Positions 31,420 to 45,166 are shown, counted from the first letter of the stretch. The stretch is 64,000 bases of DNA from Tetradesmus obliquus (GCA_030272155.1 CP126203.1:2542001-2606000), one strand, 5' to 3'. The notes: generated by a model from the sequence alone, not told the origin. Translations and numbers: made by a program.

Positions 31420-33593
31420 CTTGAGCGGCAAATGTTTGGCGTCGATGTCGCTGGGCGGAGATATCTGCTGTCAGTCAGCCAGTGGTTGATAGATTATGAT
31501 GGCAAAGGAGAGCTGTGCAGCTTCTGTATTTTGGTGTGAGGATAACCAGTGCGTCGGAGTTCATAAACAGGCGGAGGTAACGAGGGGACCAGGTCACTTT
31601 CTGCCAATCCCGTGACAATGTGACGGGGTCCTTCTCGCACTTGGCTGTACGATGGCTAGTGCTATCCACGTCCAAAACTAGTCTGATTGCTTGTTTCAGA
31701 TAATCAAGCTTTGATTGCAAAGGAGCTGACCGCGGAAACGTGAGAATTGCGGTGGCCCTTTCGAGATTGCTGACGCAATCGCAGCACTACAACTGAGTTG
31801 CCATCAACGCGCATTGCTTAAACTGTCAACACCTGCCTGTTGAAGTACAAGTTTTGTTTAATTTGTATATCTATTGGTAGATGACTGGGCGAATTTGTGC
31901 CATCTGCCTTCAGCCACTGTTGTTAGTTATTTCCGGTTCAAACGATGAGCAGCTGGTCAGTCCACAAGGTCCGTGTCAAAACAGAGCGCCATGGCGCGAT
32001 GCACCAGTTGCGTGGATCACTGGTTGTCAGGAGAGAACTTTGTCGCACTTTCAAGGGCAGCCAACAGCAGCAGTGTCCCAACCCTTCGGTCAGCATCTGT
32101 CCAGGACCAGCGCTACTGCCGTTTGCTTGATGTCATGTAAAAAGCTTGCATTGGCATGTAAACACAGTTTGCAATAGCTGAATGCAACATGCTGCTCACT
32201 CACGCATCTAGGAGTCATGACGTGACCACTTTACGCGCTGTCGCAGCACACACTGTGCTTGTTGAGCCAGCCGTCGCCACCAGCATATAAAGTAAGTTGC
32301 CGAATTGCATTCATTACAAGCATAAGCATCATGCAACATAATGCGCACTCACATGGCAAGAAGTGGTCCCCCGAAAGGCCACCGTGGCTGCTGCACCTCA
32401 GATTAGCATGTGCAGCTCCTGCTTCTGCTCCTATGTCGTCTAGTATTAGCATAAGTGATCGATGATGTTACCAGAACGCGCAGCTGCTACAGTGCCGTAT
32501 GTACTCATTGACACAACGTTGCGGACTGCCAGCTATCAGCCGGACTGCGAAGAGCTCTGCTGCAACATGTACAGCATCAATGTTGACTGCAGCCTGCAGT
32601 TTGCAGCTGCATGCAAGCATCCCAACCAATCAAAATGAATGCATCATGCTGATAAGGCCCCAGTCGGGTGTGGACTGCGTAGACAACTCCAACGAATATC
32701 AGGTGCTCTTGAAGAGAGCAACAAGAATTGGTTGCAGGGGTGTCGGTTATCAAACAACATGGCATGGCAGTGTTTAGCTAGCCTATGCTGCTAGCCAGCA
32801 TGGCTGAATGAGTAGCAGCATTTCGGTCCGCCATTGCGTCTGGCTTGCAGCTCCTTCGAGCAGCACCAGCCCGCGCAGATGCAAATAAACACAGTGCCTG
32901 TCAATGCATTTGCACACTACTTATGCACACCAAAACTCATGTACAATGACTCTGAGTCAAGTCATATGACGCAAGTAACGGCCCCACCATGTCATGCCCC
33001 GCAGCACGCTTTGCATGCGGCAGCGCACGGTACATACTTAAGCATATACTAATGCCAAAAACCCCGGACCAAACCCTCAAAATACTGCACCGTGCACAAA
33101 GCCACTTGTGCAACCACCATACGTGTTGCGAAGCCGCGTAAGTCACGGCTTCGGATTCCCGAAGCGCGCAGCATGCAGGGCATAAGCGCAAACTGCCCCG
33201 CTGTTGCAGCAAAAAACACTCGACGTCCGCCGGCAGTTGATGTGTCACGCTGCAGAAGCAACAACAGCGCTGGCATGCCCGCCTATCATAAGATTGTCTG
33301 GACAGTGCCAGCCGTAACAGCGACATACACGTGAAACCGACAACAACGTTCTAGGGATTAGATTCGCCAGCCACACACGTTCCATGCCATGCCCGCACAA
33401 CAGGCCCCCGGGCGGTGCCATGCAGCACAGCCGCGCAAGCGCCAACCAAACGATACAACCCCCGGGAGGGAGAGAGAGTGAGAGTTGTTACGCCCAACAC
33501 ACATAGACACAAACATGCTCTTCCTACGGTAACAGCCTGTATGCTCTTCGATAATGCAGTCCTCATGACAATAACAAACTACGCCCACCTAGC
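31420..33593. promoter_or_regulatory. Intergenic region upstream of the P450 gene
   Basis: These 2.2 kb hold the P450 promoter at the left and the 3' UTR of the DUF5765-like gene at the right. Small open frames occur on both strands, none with family features. No repeat, RNA gene or duplicated exon fragment is visible. Confidence 0.45.
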
Positions 33594-35174
33594 CTAATCT
33601 AGCTTGCGGCTGCTTGCCGTCACGCACACCGCCGCTGTGACCGTCGGCGCGCCCTGCTTCCCGCCCGCGGCAGCCATTGCAGCTGCTGCTGCTGCTGCAT
33701 TCACCCTCGAATGCTTCGCCCACTTCCCAACCTGCGCCATCTCCTCCGCATCAGCCGCAATAAACCGCTTCTTGTAAAAGTACAGCTCCACGAGGATTGC
33801 CCAGAAGCTCTGCACTGCCGCAAAGAAGCACCAGATCGTGGCCCACTCAAACACGTACGTCGACATGTCCTGTGCAGCGATCGCCATGCAGGCGAGCGGG
33901 CCGATGAAGACCGTCGCGATCATCAGCAACCGCTTCACGTTATCGCCCGCAGTGAGCGTAGGCACGAAGAACATGAAGAAGTGGATGAAGGAGGAGGGCA
34001 GGAAGTAGGTGGTGGGCGCCAGCGGGATGCTCCAGCTGATGTGGCCCCAGGCGCCGCCCTTGAAGGAGCAGGCGCGCTCGCCGCAGAACGCCTCCAGGTA
34101 GTGGCAATGCTGCAGAAAGGCAACGCAGCGGCAAAGGGCGTAATGGAAAGTGTGCATATTACAGCCAGCATGATCTGTAATTTTGCCTGTTTTGGCGGCC
34201 GGCTGATCACTGATCTGCCTGACAGGCATGCCTTGCCGCCCAACTGCCTGCAATGCTGCCCGCCTGCCTGCCCACCTGCCAGTGTTCTGATCTGTCATTT
34301 GCAATTTGACAGTCTGCACCAGCTGTCTGTCGCTGCTCCCCGCCTGTGGCAACTGCCTGTTGCAGCCGCAGCTTGCCGCATCTGTTGCTGGTGGGAATAC
34401 TATCTGGCAGGTAGCTCAATGCTTGTCAATGGCTCAGCTGCCTGCCTGCCTCCATTTCTCTGCTGGTCCAGCGCTTACCACTGGCGTGCTGGGCCATTTC
34501 CGTGGCTTCGCCTGGCCTGGCTTCGCCTGGAAGTAGGTGTTGCAGGTGGGTATGTCTGCTGCCCTGTCGATATGCTGACCCCGCTTACGCACTGTCTTTG
34601 CTGCTGCTGTTTGACCTTGCCAGCTGCTGCCTTCCTGCAACTGCCATGTGCCACCATATGGCCTCACTGCCGCCTCACCTTGCCGCAGGTGTCGCTGGTG
34701 GGTATGTCTGTCTGCCCAACTACATGATTGCTCACCTGCCCTACTGCTTGCCTGCTTGCCCGCCTGCTTTCATGTCTGTGTGTCTGCGTGGCTGTCCATT
34801 CGTCCATCTGCTTGTCCAGCACACACCCCCGGCCTGCCAGCTGCATTTCCCTGGCCTCACCTTGCCGTAAGTATCGCTGGTGGGTATGCCTGCCGCCCCG
34901 CCGATCGCTGACATTCCCTTACGCACTGTCTTTGCTGCTGCTGCTTTGACCTTGCCAGCTGCTCCCTTCCTGCAACTGCCATGTGCCACCATGTGGCCTC
35001 ACTGCCGCCTCACCTTGCCGTAGGTATCGCTGGTGGGTATGTCGGGGAAGTAGGTGTGCAGCCAGTCGCCCAGCAGCGCCAGCGGCAGCACTGGAGTGCG
35101 CATCAGCATCAGGACTGCTGCGGCCAGGCACAGCTTCATCACAAACGAGCCCACCTCCGGGTGCGGGTTGCGCT

Positions 35175-35206
<32 letters not shown>

Positions 35207-36842
35207 AGAAGGAGAAGTTGTGTTGGGGCTCCATGCGTGTGAACCGTGTGCTGTGCATGCCGTTGGGTTGACGGTGTTTGTGGTTACTATTGATGTTGCC
35301 GATGCAGACTGTTTGCTACTGCCTGCTGTGTTGGCGGTTGAGCACATCCCAGCTGCTGCAACCCCGTGATCTGCAGCTGCGGCCGCAGCAGCTGCTGTGC
35401 AACAGCACCTGTGCTGCCAGCCTTCATTGGCCTGCATGGACTGACATGATGCAGGTTGGGGATGCTTGCGCGGCACAGAAACACTACCGATGCGGCTGCG
35501 CATGTGCTACAGCCACGGCTGCAGCTGCTGTTGCATGTATATGCATGCATGTATATAACTGTTGCTGCCACTTGTTAGCTTACACGGCTCAGCAAGCTGG
35601 CTAGCTGGCTCTGGCCCTGTTCAGATGTACCACAGCTGCCTCGCAATCGCAATCAACGCTGCTGCTGGTGCAGTCATTCTCCAAGCCGGCTGTCTGACAC
35701 GCTTCATGGCCCCCGGACATTGACAGCTGCAGCTGGCACCCCAGCTTCGCATCTTGCAGGATCGGCATGTGATGCATGCACTGGCGAAAATCTATGACCA
35801 GCTGTGCATATGGCAATGTTGCTGCTGGCGCTGCTGACGGAGGCTTGCACTGCTCCTGCTGCTACGGCTGCTGCCTCTTGCAGCGGTATGCCGCAGACAA
35901 GCAGCTTTGCTAGGACTATAGTATGTTTGAATGCAACGTCTAGACGCAAAGATTGCTGCTGCTACTGCTGCTGCGGCTATGGGACTGCTGCCACGCCATG
36001 CCCTGACCCAAACAGAGCTGCCGAGCATGTTTTACTGCTCATGATGCTGCTGTTGCAGCCCCATTGCTCTTCTATGCTGCACAGCACCGTGTGCCGCTAC
36101 TGTTGCTCACCTGGCCCCACAGGAAGTAGAAGTTGACTACCAGCGGTTGGAAGGCCACATGTATGTACGCTGCCCAAGTCAACGCCTGCTTGCAGGACAG
36201 CATTTAAAGGGCACCCCATGCAAAGAAAAGGCCACTCAGAGGTTTTGTATCAGCGTGGAGGTCTAATCCTTTGCTTTGCAGGACAGCCGTGCATACCCAT
36301 GGCAGGACAGAGAGGGCTGGGGCATGCTGCTGCACAGGACCAAAGGCTTGGGCACGCAGCGCACCTGCTGAGCAGCTGTGATTTAGGAACAGCTGTGACA
36401 GGCTGCATGCACAACTGTGTCATATCATATTATGGTCCTCTTGCTTTGACATCCTTGTCTGGCTGCTTAGGCCACATCATGCAGGACAGCAGCAAGGCAG
36501 TTGCATGGCTGTTTCTTGTTGTTAGTGTCTGCTGTCAACAGCTGGCCCACTTGCCTGGTTGATTCTGCTGTCACACTGTCCAGCGACCGAGTACTGCGCG
36601 AGTTGCAGGAACTGCAGGCCAACAAGAGGCGAGCACATTGTCAACCCACTGCAGTGCAGGCCCGCGAACTGCTTCAGCCACTTGAGCACCTATACACAAA
36701 TTGGTGTTCCTCTTACCTCCATTATCGCAAAGTATATAAACATACTGTAGCTCCTAAAAGGCCTGCCTCGCTTGGCAAGCAGCCCAGCAGAAGCAAGGGC
36801 CGCCGCGCCAATCGCAGCGCTCATAGGCGGATTAAAACACAT
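33594..36842 (-). CDS. Small multi-span membrane protein, DUF5765-like
   Basis: Exons in transcript order: 36842-36717, 36611-36555, 36185-36111, 35172-35014, 34109-33594; phases fit and give 310 residues. The protein starts MCFNPPMSAAIGAAALASAG, and I recognise the MCFNP start, the MEFLQLAQY/GQCD motif, the YIHVAFQPLVVNFYF span, the FVMKLCLAAAVLMLM span, CSFKGGAWGHISWSIPL and the SSFIHFFMFFVPTL span as the layout of a short multi-TM family that I believe is DUF5765; the name is from memory. Three more spans follow (LLMIATVFIGPLACMAIAA, TIWCFFAAVQSFWAILVELY), then a basic Ala-rich cytosolic tail. No biochemical function is known to me. Intron 2 begins with GCAAGT, a GC-AG intron. The reading VLKWLKQFAG just before exon 2 was excluded because the family alignment runs directly from YFAIME to FLQLAQY. 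Confidence 0.72.
34535..34905 (-). repeat. Three copies of the 3' end of DUF5765-like exon 4
   Basis: The exon 4 end plus donor (transcript ATACCCACCAGCGATACCTA, then GGCAAGGTGAGG) recurs at about 34560-34535, 34710-34670 and 34890-34855 with a few changes. Flanking CCACCATATGGCCTCACTGC is shared too. The period is roughly 160-170 bp. All copies lie in intron 4. Confidence 0.8.
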
Positions 36843-38669
36843 ATTAGCGTTGTGTTTCTGTTTTAGCAGATCATGTGGGCTTTCAGACGGACGTGAAAAA
36901 GAAGCGAGGGGGAAGTGCCCGTTGTTGACGCTCAAGCGACCCCCTTAAGCCTTGTCTGCAACTCCTTTTCGTAGTAATAGCAAACAAGCCAGGTGAGAAG
37001 CGCGATCGCTGTCTAATTTCACGCGTGGTTGTGGTTGCACCCGCTGACGAGTGACACCCCCGAGTGACACACGGCCTCTGCTGCAGGCTGCTATATGCAG
37101 GGCTAGACACTCTTTTTGTACACATTTTTAGTGGTTTGGCGGGGCCCACGTGTGTACTTGGTCCCCGATGTAAGCCCACGGTTGCAGTCATCCCCTGAGG
37201 GCACCACGAGGCACCACAGCTTCCGGCAGGTGCACTGTGGCCCGTTGATGTGGCGTGGTGACAGAAAATGATCAAGCAGTCAATGAGATCACATGCTTTA
37301 GCTGGCAATGTGCAGCTCAAGTCAACAAATCTCCTACCACCGAGATACTCAGCCTGAGCATGCGCATGCATGGCATATGCCATGCAGCAAGGCTATCTGC
37401 TGCAAGCCTTGCAGCCTTGAAGGCTGTCTACTCGTGCGTACCAGGCGAACAACAAGTTTGGCTGGCATATCAGCATACAACAGCTGGAGTTCACTGAAAC
37501 AGGCAGATTGCTCGATTGTATAAGAACATTACACCAGCAGGGTCCTGGCTCAGACGGCCACTGGCAGGTGCTGACCAGCAGCGCTGTCTTTTGTGCACGT
37601 GTGTGCGTGTGTGTGCTTGCGCAGCCACTTGCACGGCCGGCGCCCGACGCGGCGCCCCACGCGGCAACTACTGTGCGACTGTTCAAACGCAGCAAATTTG
37701 CTGCGTGGCTGCTGCGGGGCTGCGTTCGGCAGACTCCGGAACTGATGAAAATGTTGGCGGCGTTCCTTGCGCTACTAGCGTATAGTGTTCGCAGTGCACT
37801 CGTGAGACTCTGATAAAACTCTGAAGCTAGGCGAGCCGCTTTTCACCTGAGAAGCCAGGGCCGAAGCCAGCTGCTGGGCAGCACCCTGTTGGCAACAGAA
37901 CGAGCCAATGACAGGCTCACTGGGCAACCTTTGAATCCATCGACACCAGGAGACAGTTATTTGTCACTTCCTGCAGGGATCTCGCCATCTGGCGCGCCTT
38001 GTACTACATCAGAGTCCGACGGTCCGACGGTCCGGCTGAGCCGCAGGCCTGCCAGGCCTGGGCAGTGCCCAGGCATGGCACAAATACCCATCCCAATGAA
38101 ATCTGAGGTAGCGCTTCAATGTTTTGCCCATTCAGCCGGACCCTGATCACTAGCCTGCTTCTGGGGCTTATGGTTGTCCCTATTCCGCAGGGCCTAGATA
38201 TGCGCTACGGTGGCTAAGATAGAATGGAATCTTGGCTCATTTTGACCGTGTTGACTGATCGAGGCGCCCTGATTATCAACGTACCCCAAGAACAGTCCAA
38301 TATTTTGTCATCTGTGGATGTATGCAAAGGTCCTCCGCATTACCTGGTATGGTGCTTGAGATCCCTGCAGAAGTGACCTATGACCCAGCCCCAAGGGCTG
38401 AGTGTGTGCGAGAGGTTTCTGCGTGCGGGCTTGTGCTACCGGGCCAAAGCACATCGTCAGCCTATATCGTGTTCTTGAGTTCCTTATCGTTGAAAGAACA
38501 GACTGGCACCTTGTTTGGTGTCGAATCTGGGTGAATCCATACCTTCAACGGCTTTCCTACCTGGCTAAGAGCAACGTTTAAAAAGTACAGAAATTTGCGA
38601 TACCGTTTGTTGCACCTGCTTCCACAGCCACGCGCTCACCAGCAGCCACACTCAACGTGACCAGAAGCC
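36843..38669. promoter_or_regulatory. Divergent intergenic region between DUF5765-like gene and isopropylmalate synthase
   Basis: These 1.8 kb carry both promoters. No exon, RNA gene or tandem repeat is evident. Short frames such as that at 37889-38146 have no recognisable features. Confidence 0.45.
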
Positions 38670-41600
38670 ATGGCAATGCAGCCCACATGCTCGCTGCAAG
38701 CGGGATCCAGGCGTGTGGTGGTACCAACGTCTAGGCCAAAGGTCAAGCCAACTCATGTAGTGCGGTGAGTATGATCGGAGTACGGTAGGCACGCACTGCT
38801 GTGCCGCTGTTGTTGCGGGACTGTCGGGCATCCTTCGACACCTAGTCAAGGCCTCTGCGCGCCAGCAACGCAAGTACAACCGCGCTCGTAACGTTGAATA
38901 CGCATCGACCTTTCATTCCCGCGAGGGCGCTATGCTGCTACCTGCTGCTCGTCTGTTTCCACTGCTGACTGCTGCTGCTGCTTCTGTGTCTGCTGCTGCC
39001 GTTGGCGTGCTTGGTGCAGCTTCCAAACCCTCAATGGCTCTGAAACGGGCCGCAAGCGGCCTGAGTATGTGGCTAACCGGATCAGCGACCCCAACTATGT
39101 GCGGGTGCTGGACACCACGCTGCGTGACGGAGAGCAGTCACCAGGTCAGCAGCAGTCTGCTGCTGCAGCATCCAACAGCAACAGCAGGACAGCAGTGCAG
39201 CACGGCAGTGTGGAGTGTGTTACTCGCTGAGATGCAATGTAGGCTATCAAAGCAGCAGCTTTGCGCGTCAGGAGTGCAATACGGCTGTACATGTGTTACT
39301 GCGCATGCAGCCGGCTGACAGTGTGCCTCTTAATGTGCCCCTTCCTGCAAGCCGACTAGCCAGCAGCAGCAGCAGCAGCAAGCACTGCTGGCTGTTGTCC
39401 GCCCCAGAAGTAGCGTGTGCCCACCACCCCAGCAGTCAGCACCACAGCACTTGACTGCCTTGTATGTCCACATCCTTGCATCTCATTCCGCATCACTTGT
39501 GGCTGCACCCAGGCGCCCGTCTGACTGCGCGCGAGCAGCTAACAACCATAGAATGACCTCATCTCACCCTGATTCTGCGCGATATCTTCTGATGTATCTT
39601 GCCAGGCGCCACGCTGACTGCGCGTGAGAAGCTGGAGATTGCGCGGCAGCTGTCGCAGCTGGGCGTGGATGTCATTGAGGCAGGCTTCCCTGTGTCATCT
39701 CCCGCAGACTTTGAGGCAGTCAAGCAGATCGCAATCGAAGTTGGAAATGAGGTGCAGGTGAGCTGCTGGGGAGTGTGCGTGCATTGACCGTGCAGCGCTG
39801 CAGTGTGTGTGGGGTGTTGGCACAGAGTGGCGGGAAACCACTGTCGCAATGAACAGCAAGGTGCAGCTGTCGCAGCTGGGCGTTGATGTCATTGAGGCGG
39901 GCTTCCCTGTCTCCTCGCCCGCTGACTTTGAGGCAGTCAAGCAGATCGCTATTGAGGTCGGCAACGAGGTGCAGGTGCGCAGCAATGCGGCTAGGTTCCT
40001 GCAGCTCTGTATGCACAGTTGTGGTGCGACGGCCAGCGCATTTGGCAATGAGGTGCGGGTGTGGCAGTTGGGTGTGGCTGTCATGGAGGCTTCCCCGTGT
40101 CATCTTCTGCTGAATTCGAGGCAGCCAAGCAGATCGCGATCGAAGTTGGAAACGAGGTGCAGGTGAGACATGCAGTAGCGGGGCGCTGTGCTGCTTGCTG
40201 CTGCGCTGTGCGGCGCTGCGCTCTATGCGCTGCTGCATGCTGATTCATAGGAATCATTGTGCTGTATCTCATTTGCAGGAGGACGGCTATGTGCCTGTGA
40301 TCTGCGGCATAGGTCGCACCGTGTTCAAGGACCTGGAGCGCACATGGGAGGCTGTGCGGCACGCGTGCTGACATGTGGCAACGCAAAGCGCCTTCAACAA
40401 AGCCTGAAGCAGTCATGTGTCTGAGCTCACAATCATGTTTGTTGTTTGCTGTTGGCGCCATGGGTGAATCGCTTGCAGGAGGACGGCTATGTGCCTGTGA
40501 TCTGTGGCATGGGCCGCACCGTTTTCAAGAACCTGGAGCGGACCTGGGAGGCTGTGCGGCATGCTGCAGTGCAAAGTAATCTGAACAAAACCTGAAGCTT
40601 CCTGCTTCCGGGCTCGCTATCGTTGTTGTATTTGCTGCTGGCGTACTCACCACGCCTCTGTCCGTGCGATTGCAGGAGGACGGCTACGTGCCTGTGATCT
40701 GCGGCATGGGTCGCACCGTGTTCAAAGACCTGGAGCGGACCTGGGAGGCCGTGCGGCACGCGCAGCGCCCGCGTGTGCACATGGTGCTGGCCACGAGTGA
40801 GATCCACATGCAGCACAAGCTGCACATGACCCGTGATCAGGTGGGATACACATGTGTTGTGCTTTGAAGCATCATATGCATGTGACGTGTGCACATGGTG
40901 CTGGCCACAAGTGAGATCCACATGCAGCCAAGCTGCACATGACCCGTGATCAGGTGCAATGCACACATCGTCACTGTTATTATTGAAGCATCATGTGCAT
41001 GCATGTGACGTGTGCACATGGTGCTGGCCACGAGTGAGATCCACATGCAGCACAAGCTGCACATGACCCGTGATCAGGTGAGATGCGCACATCGTTACTG
41101 TTATTATTGAAGCATCATGTGCATGTGACGAGTGCACATGGTGCTGGCCACGAGTGAGATCCACATGCAGCGCAAGCTGCACATGACCCGTGATCAGGTG
41201 AGATGCTCAAAAAGGAGGTGGTGGAGATCTGCATCTACTTGAGATCTGCTTCTAGGTAAGATCAAGGACGAGTGAGATCCACATGCAGCACAAGCTGCAC
41301 ATGACCCGTGATCAGGTGCAATGCACACATCGTCACTGTTATTATTGAAGCATCATGTGCATGCATGTGACGTGTGCACATGGTGCTGGCCACGAGTGAG
41401 ATCCACATGCAGCACAAGCTGCACATGACCCGTGATCAGGTGGGTTGCGCACATGTTACTGTTCATTGAAGCATCATGTGCATGTGACGTGTGCACATGG
41501 TGCTGGCCACGAGTGAGATCCACATGCAGCACAAGCTGCACATGACGCGCGACCAGGTGCGTTGCACATATGTTGTTATTGTGTGTCGAAGCATCATGTA

Positions 41601-42516
41601 CATGTGACGTGTGCACATGGTGCTGGCCACGAGTGAGATCCACATGCAGCACAAGCTGCACATGACCCGTGATCAGGTGCAATGCACACATCGTCACTGT
41701 TATTATTGAAGCATCATGTGCATGCATGTGACGTGTGCACATGGTGCTGGCCACGAGTGAGATCCACATGCAGCACAAGCTGCACATGACCCGTGATCAG
41801 GTGAGATGCGCACATCGTTACTGTTATTATTGAAGCATCATGTGCATGTGACGAGTGCACATGGTGCTGGCCACGAGTGAGATCCACATGCAGCGCAAGC
41901 TGCACATGACCCGTGATCAGGTGAGATGCTCAAAAAGGAGGTGGTGGAGATCTGCATCTACTTGAGATCTGCTTCTAGGTAAGATCAAGGACGAGTGAGA
42001 TCCACATGCAGCACAAGCTGCACATGACCCGTGATCAGGTGCAATGCACACATCGTCACTGTTATTATTGAAGCATCATGTGCATGCATGTGACGTGTGC
42101 ACATGGTGCTGGCCACGAGTGAGATCCACATGCAGCACAAGCTGCACATGACCCGTGATCAGGTGGGTTGCGCACATGTTACTGTTCATTGAAGCATCAT
42201 GTGCATGTGACGTGTGCACATGGTGCTGGCCACGAGTGAGATCCACATGCAGCACAAGCTGCACATGACGCGCGACCAGGTGCGACGCAGCAGCAGCAGC
42301 AGCAGCAGCTTGCGCAGCCCTTAAGAACCGCCATGTGTGCTCCTTGCTTTGCATCAGCATGTACTTGAAAAGGTAGTCCTTGCATCAGCCACAGCATTGC
42401 TCCGGTGCAGGGCTTGGTTTCTTGCAGACACTGTGCAGATGGCGCTGTTTCTAAGAGCTCACAGGGTGTACTGTAAGTCGCAACATGTGTGTTGTTCTTG
42501 CTGTGACCGCTACCTA

Positions 42517-42559
<43 letters not shown>

Positions 42560-44541
42560 CTAGGTGATTGAGAACGCTGTGGCTGCCTGCAAGCACCTGC
42601 AGTCCATGGGCTGCTACGACATCGAGTTCTGCGCAGAGGACGCCAGCAGGTGGGCATATAATTTAGAATCAAGCAGAGTTATGAGTGACATTGACAAAGA
42701 TACAGGATGGATTACTACTGTCGCTCTCTTTGGGTGATACGAGTAATACCAATAAAGCAGCTCAAGCAAGAGAGCACAGCTCAGCAGACGTATGGGCTGC
42801 TCAGACATGGAGCCTTGCACGCAGGATGTCAGCAGGTGGGGGCTGTAGTCTGACGCTGTTGACCAACATCTTCATGCGCACCCTGATTCCTTCTGTCCCC
42901 TGCTGCCTATCCCTGCCTGAACACCTGAACCTGCAGGTCTGACCCCGCATTCCTGTACGAGGTGCTAGGCGCTGTCATCGCAGCTGGTGCCACCACGCTC
43001 AACATTCCCGACACTGTCGGCTGGTCCATGCCGCATGAGTACTCGGCGCTGATCGCAGGTGGGCGCATTAGGGGGTGATGTTTTTCCTATTTGGCAGTTG
43101 CAGGGACCTCTGCAGGATCAATGCACACATGTTGTATGCATCGTGCACATGGCACTGTCGGCTGGTCCATGCCACATGAGAACTCGGCCCTGTTCCCAGG
43201 TGGGCAAATCAGTGTAGCAGTTTTGTTGTGTGGCAGTTGCAGGGATCTGCCTATGCACGATTGCTGCATTCATTTGCTACCAGCGTGACGCACACGACGC
43301 TGTCGGCTGGTCCATGCCGCAATAGTATTCGGCCCTGGTTGCAGGTGATGCTGCGTACAGATCTTAATGTTTGTGGTTCAAGTGAACAAAATCTCAGCTG
43401 GCCCATGCCTCATGATGAGCCAGCGCTGATCGCAGGTGGGGGCGCACCAACTTAGCAGTTTTTTGTTTTCACATTTGCAGAAATCTGTGCTCAATTGCTA
43501 ACAGCACATGTGACGTGCACAGTGCGCATGACACTCTGCGCTGGTCCATGCTGCACAAGCACTCAGAGCTGGTTGCAACTGACGCTGCAATGAATTACAA
43601 AACCCATTAGGTGTTATTCAACTTCCGTGCCTAGCAGATCGAGCAGTTGGCTTCACAACACAGACACACAACAGTGTGCTGATCCTACACCAGCAGTCAT
43701 TATCGGACATCAGGATACCTTCTAATACGAATAATTGTCGGCCCGCATGAATGGCGTAATCACCCATCCGCTGTCTCTACCGAGGTGTGGGCGAAGTTGA
43801 CATGATTGAGTTATGTTGCGTCGCCTCAGCACAAGGATGAAAGAGTTACATCGTGTGACTCTTTTGTCCTGACGCCAAGGCAATGCAGCATAACTCAATC
43901 AGTAAGAAGGTCATCCAATGTGTGATGTGATACATTGTTGTTGGTACTCTGCTGTGCAATATTATACATAATTCGTTGTCATAACACCACCGCCTGCATC
44001 AAAATGCTTGTTTTCCAATGCTGTTTGTGTGTTTTTGGCTTATATTTGCCCGCAGGCATCAAGGTGCACATCAAAGCCGTTAATGGTGTGGTGCTGTCCA
44101 ATCACTGTTATGATGAATTCAGCCTGAATAATGTTGATAGTACACAGTTTCATGGCGTTTCTTGTCTATTTGACTTGGGTATTCGCCCCCGCAGGCATCA
44201 AGGCGAACACCAAGGGTGTTGATGGTGTCGTGCTGTCCACGCACTGCCACGACGACCTGGGCCTGGCCACAGCCAACAGCCTGGCGGGAGTGCTGGCAGG
44301 TGCGTGAAGAGGGGTTTGAAACCTATTGTACACCCATGATCGGCACAACAGCACACAGCAGCAGCACACACGTTGTGATTTTCCTGTCCTGCTTGTGTTG
44401 GCCTAGGCCTGGCCTCACCCAGCAGCTTGATGCCCGTGCTGGCAGATCAGAGCAGCAGCAACAGCAGGCGTTCTGCTGGCTCCCGTTGCCTTGTGTTGAT
44501 GCCCAGCAACACCTCACCTTGTTGCGGCTGCCCCCCTCACC

Positions 44542-44579
<38 letters not shown>

Positions 44580-45133
44580 AGGTGCGCGCCAGATTGAGTG
44601 CTGCGTGAACGGCATTGGGGAGCGTGCCGGCAACGCCTCACTGGAGCAGGTGGTCATGGCCATGGCACTGCGCGGGTGAGTTCATGCTCAGGTTCATGTT
44701 CAAGTTCATGTTCAAGTGAACTGCAAGCTCATGTGCTTTGAGTGGCCGCGACGCTTCACTGGAGCAGGTGGTCATGGCCATGGCACTGCGCGGGTGAGTG
44801 CTGGCATGAGCGCTTCAATGCTGCTTAGTTTGCAGTGCAGTGCATGGCTGGCAGGGTGCAGCTATGGCTGGCAGGCTGGCTGTTAAGCACTGCTGCTTCA
44901 CAGCTGCGTTGCAGACTGGCTGACTCGTGCCAATGCAACTGCTAGCCGCTCAGCATTGGACAATCGAGTGCAGAGTTTACACACAAGATTGTGTAGCATT
45001 TATTATACTCAGGTGCAGAGCCAACCTGAATCCCCTCCTGACGTTGTTCCTGCTGGCTGATGCTGTTGCTGTGTGGCGTGTGTAACACAGCCTGCAGCTG
45101 TGGCTGTGGAACGGTTCTGTGCACATCTTACTG

Positions 45134-45166
<33 letters not shown>

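Noticed and set aside
36612-36689. VLKWLKQFAG... reading as the start of DUF5765-like exon 2
   Set aside because: It is open and in phase, but the family alignment joins YFAIME directly to FLQLAQY behind a CTGCAG acceptor; the extra residues are better explained as intron.
40886-42287. Regular repeats with spacers, resembling a CRISPR array
   Set aside because: The repeats are coding sequence of IPMS exon 4 with its donor, the spacers are near-identical to one another, and the genome is eukaryotic.
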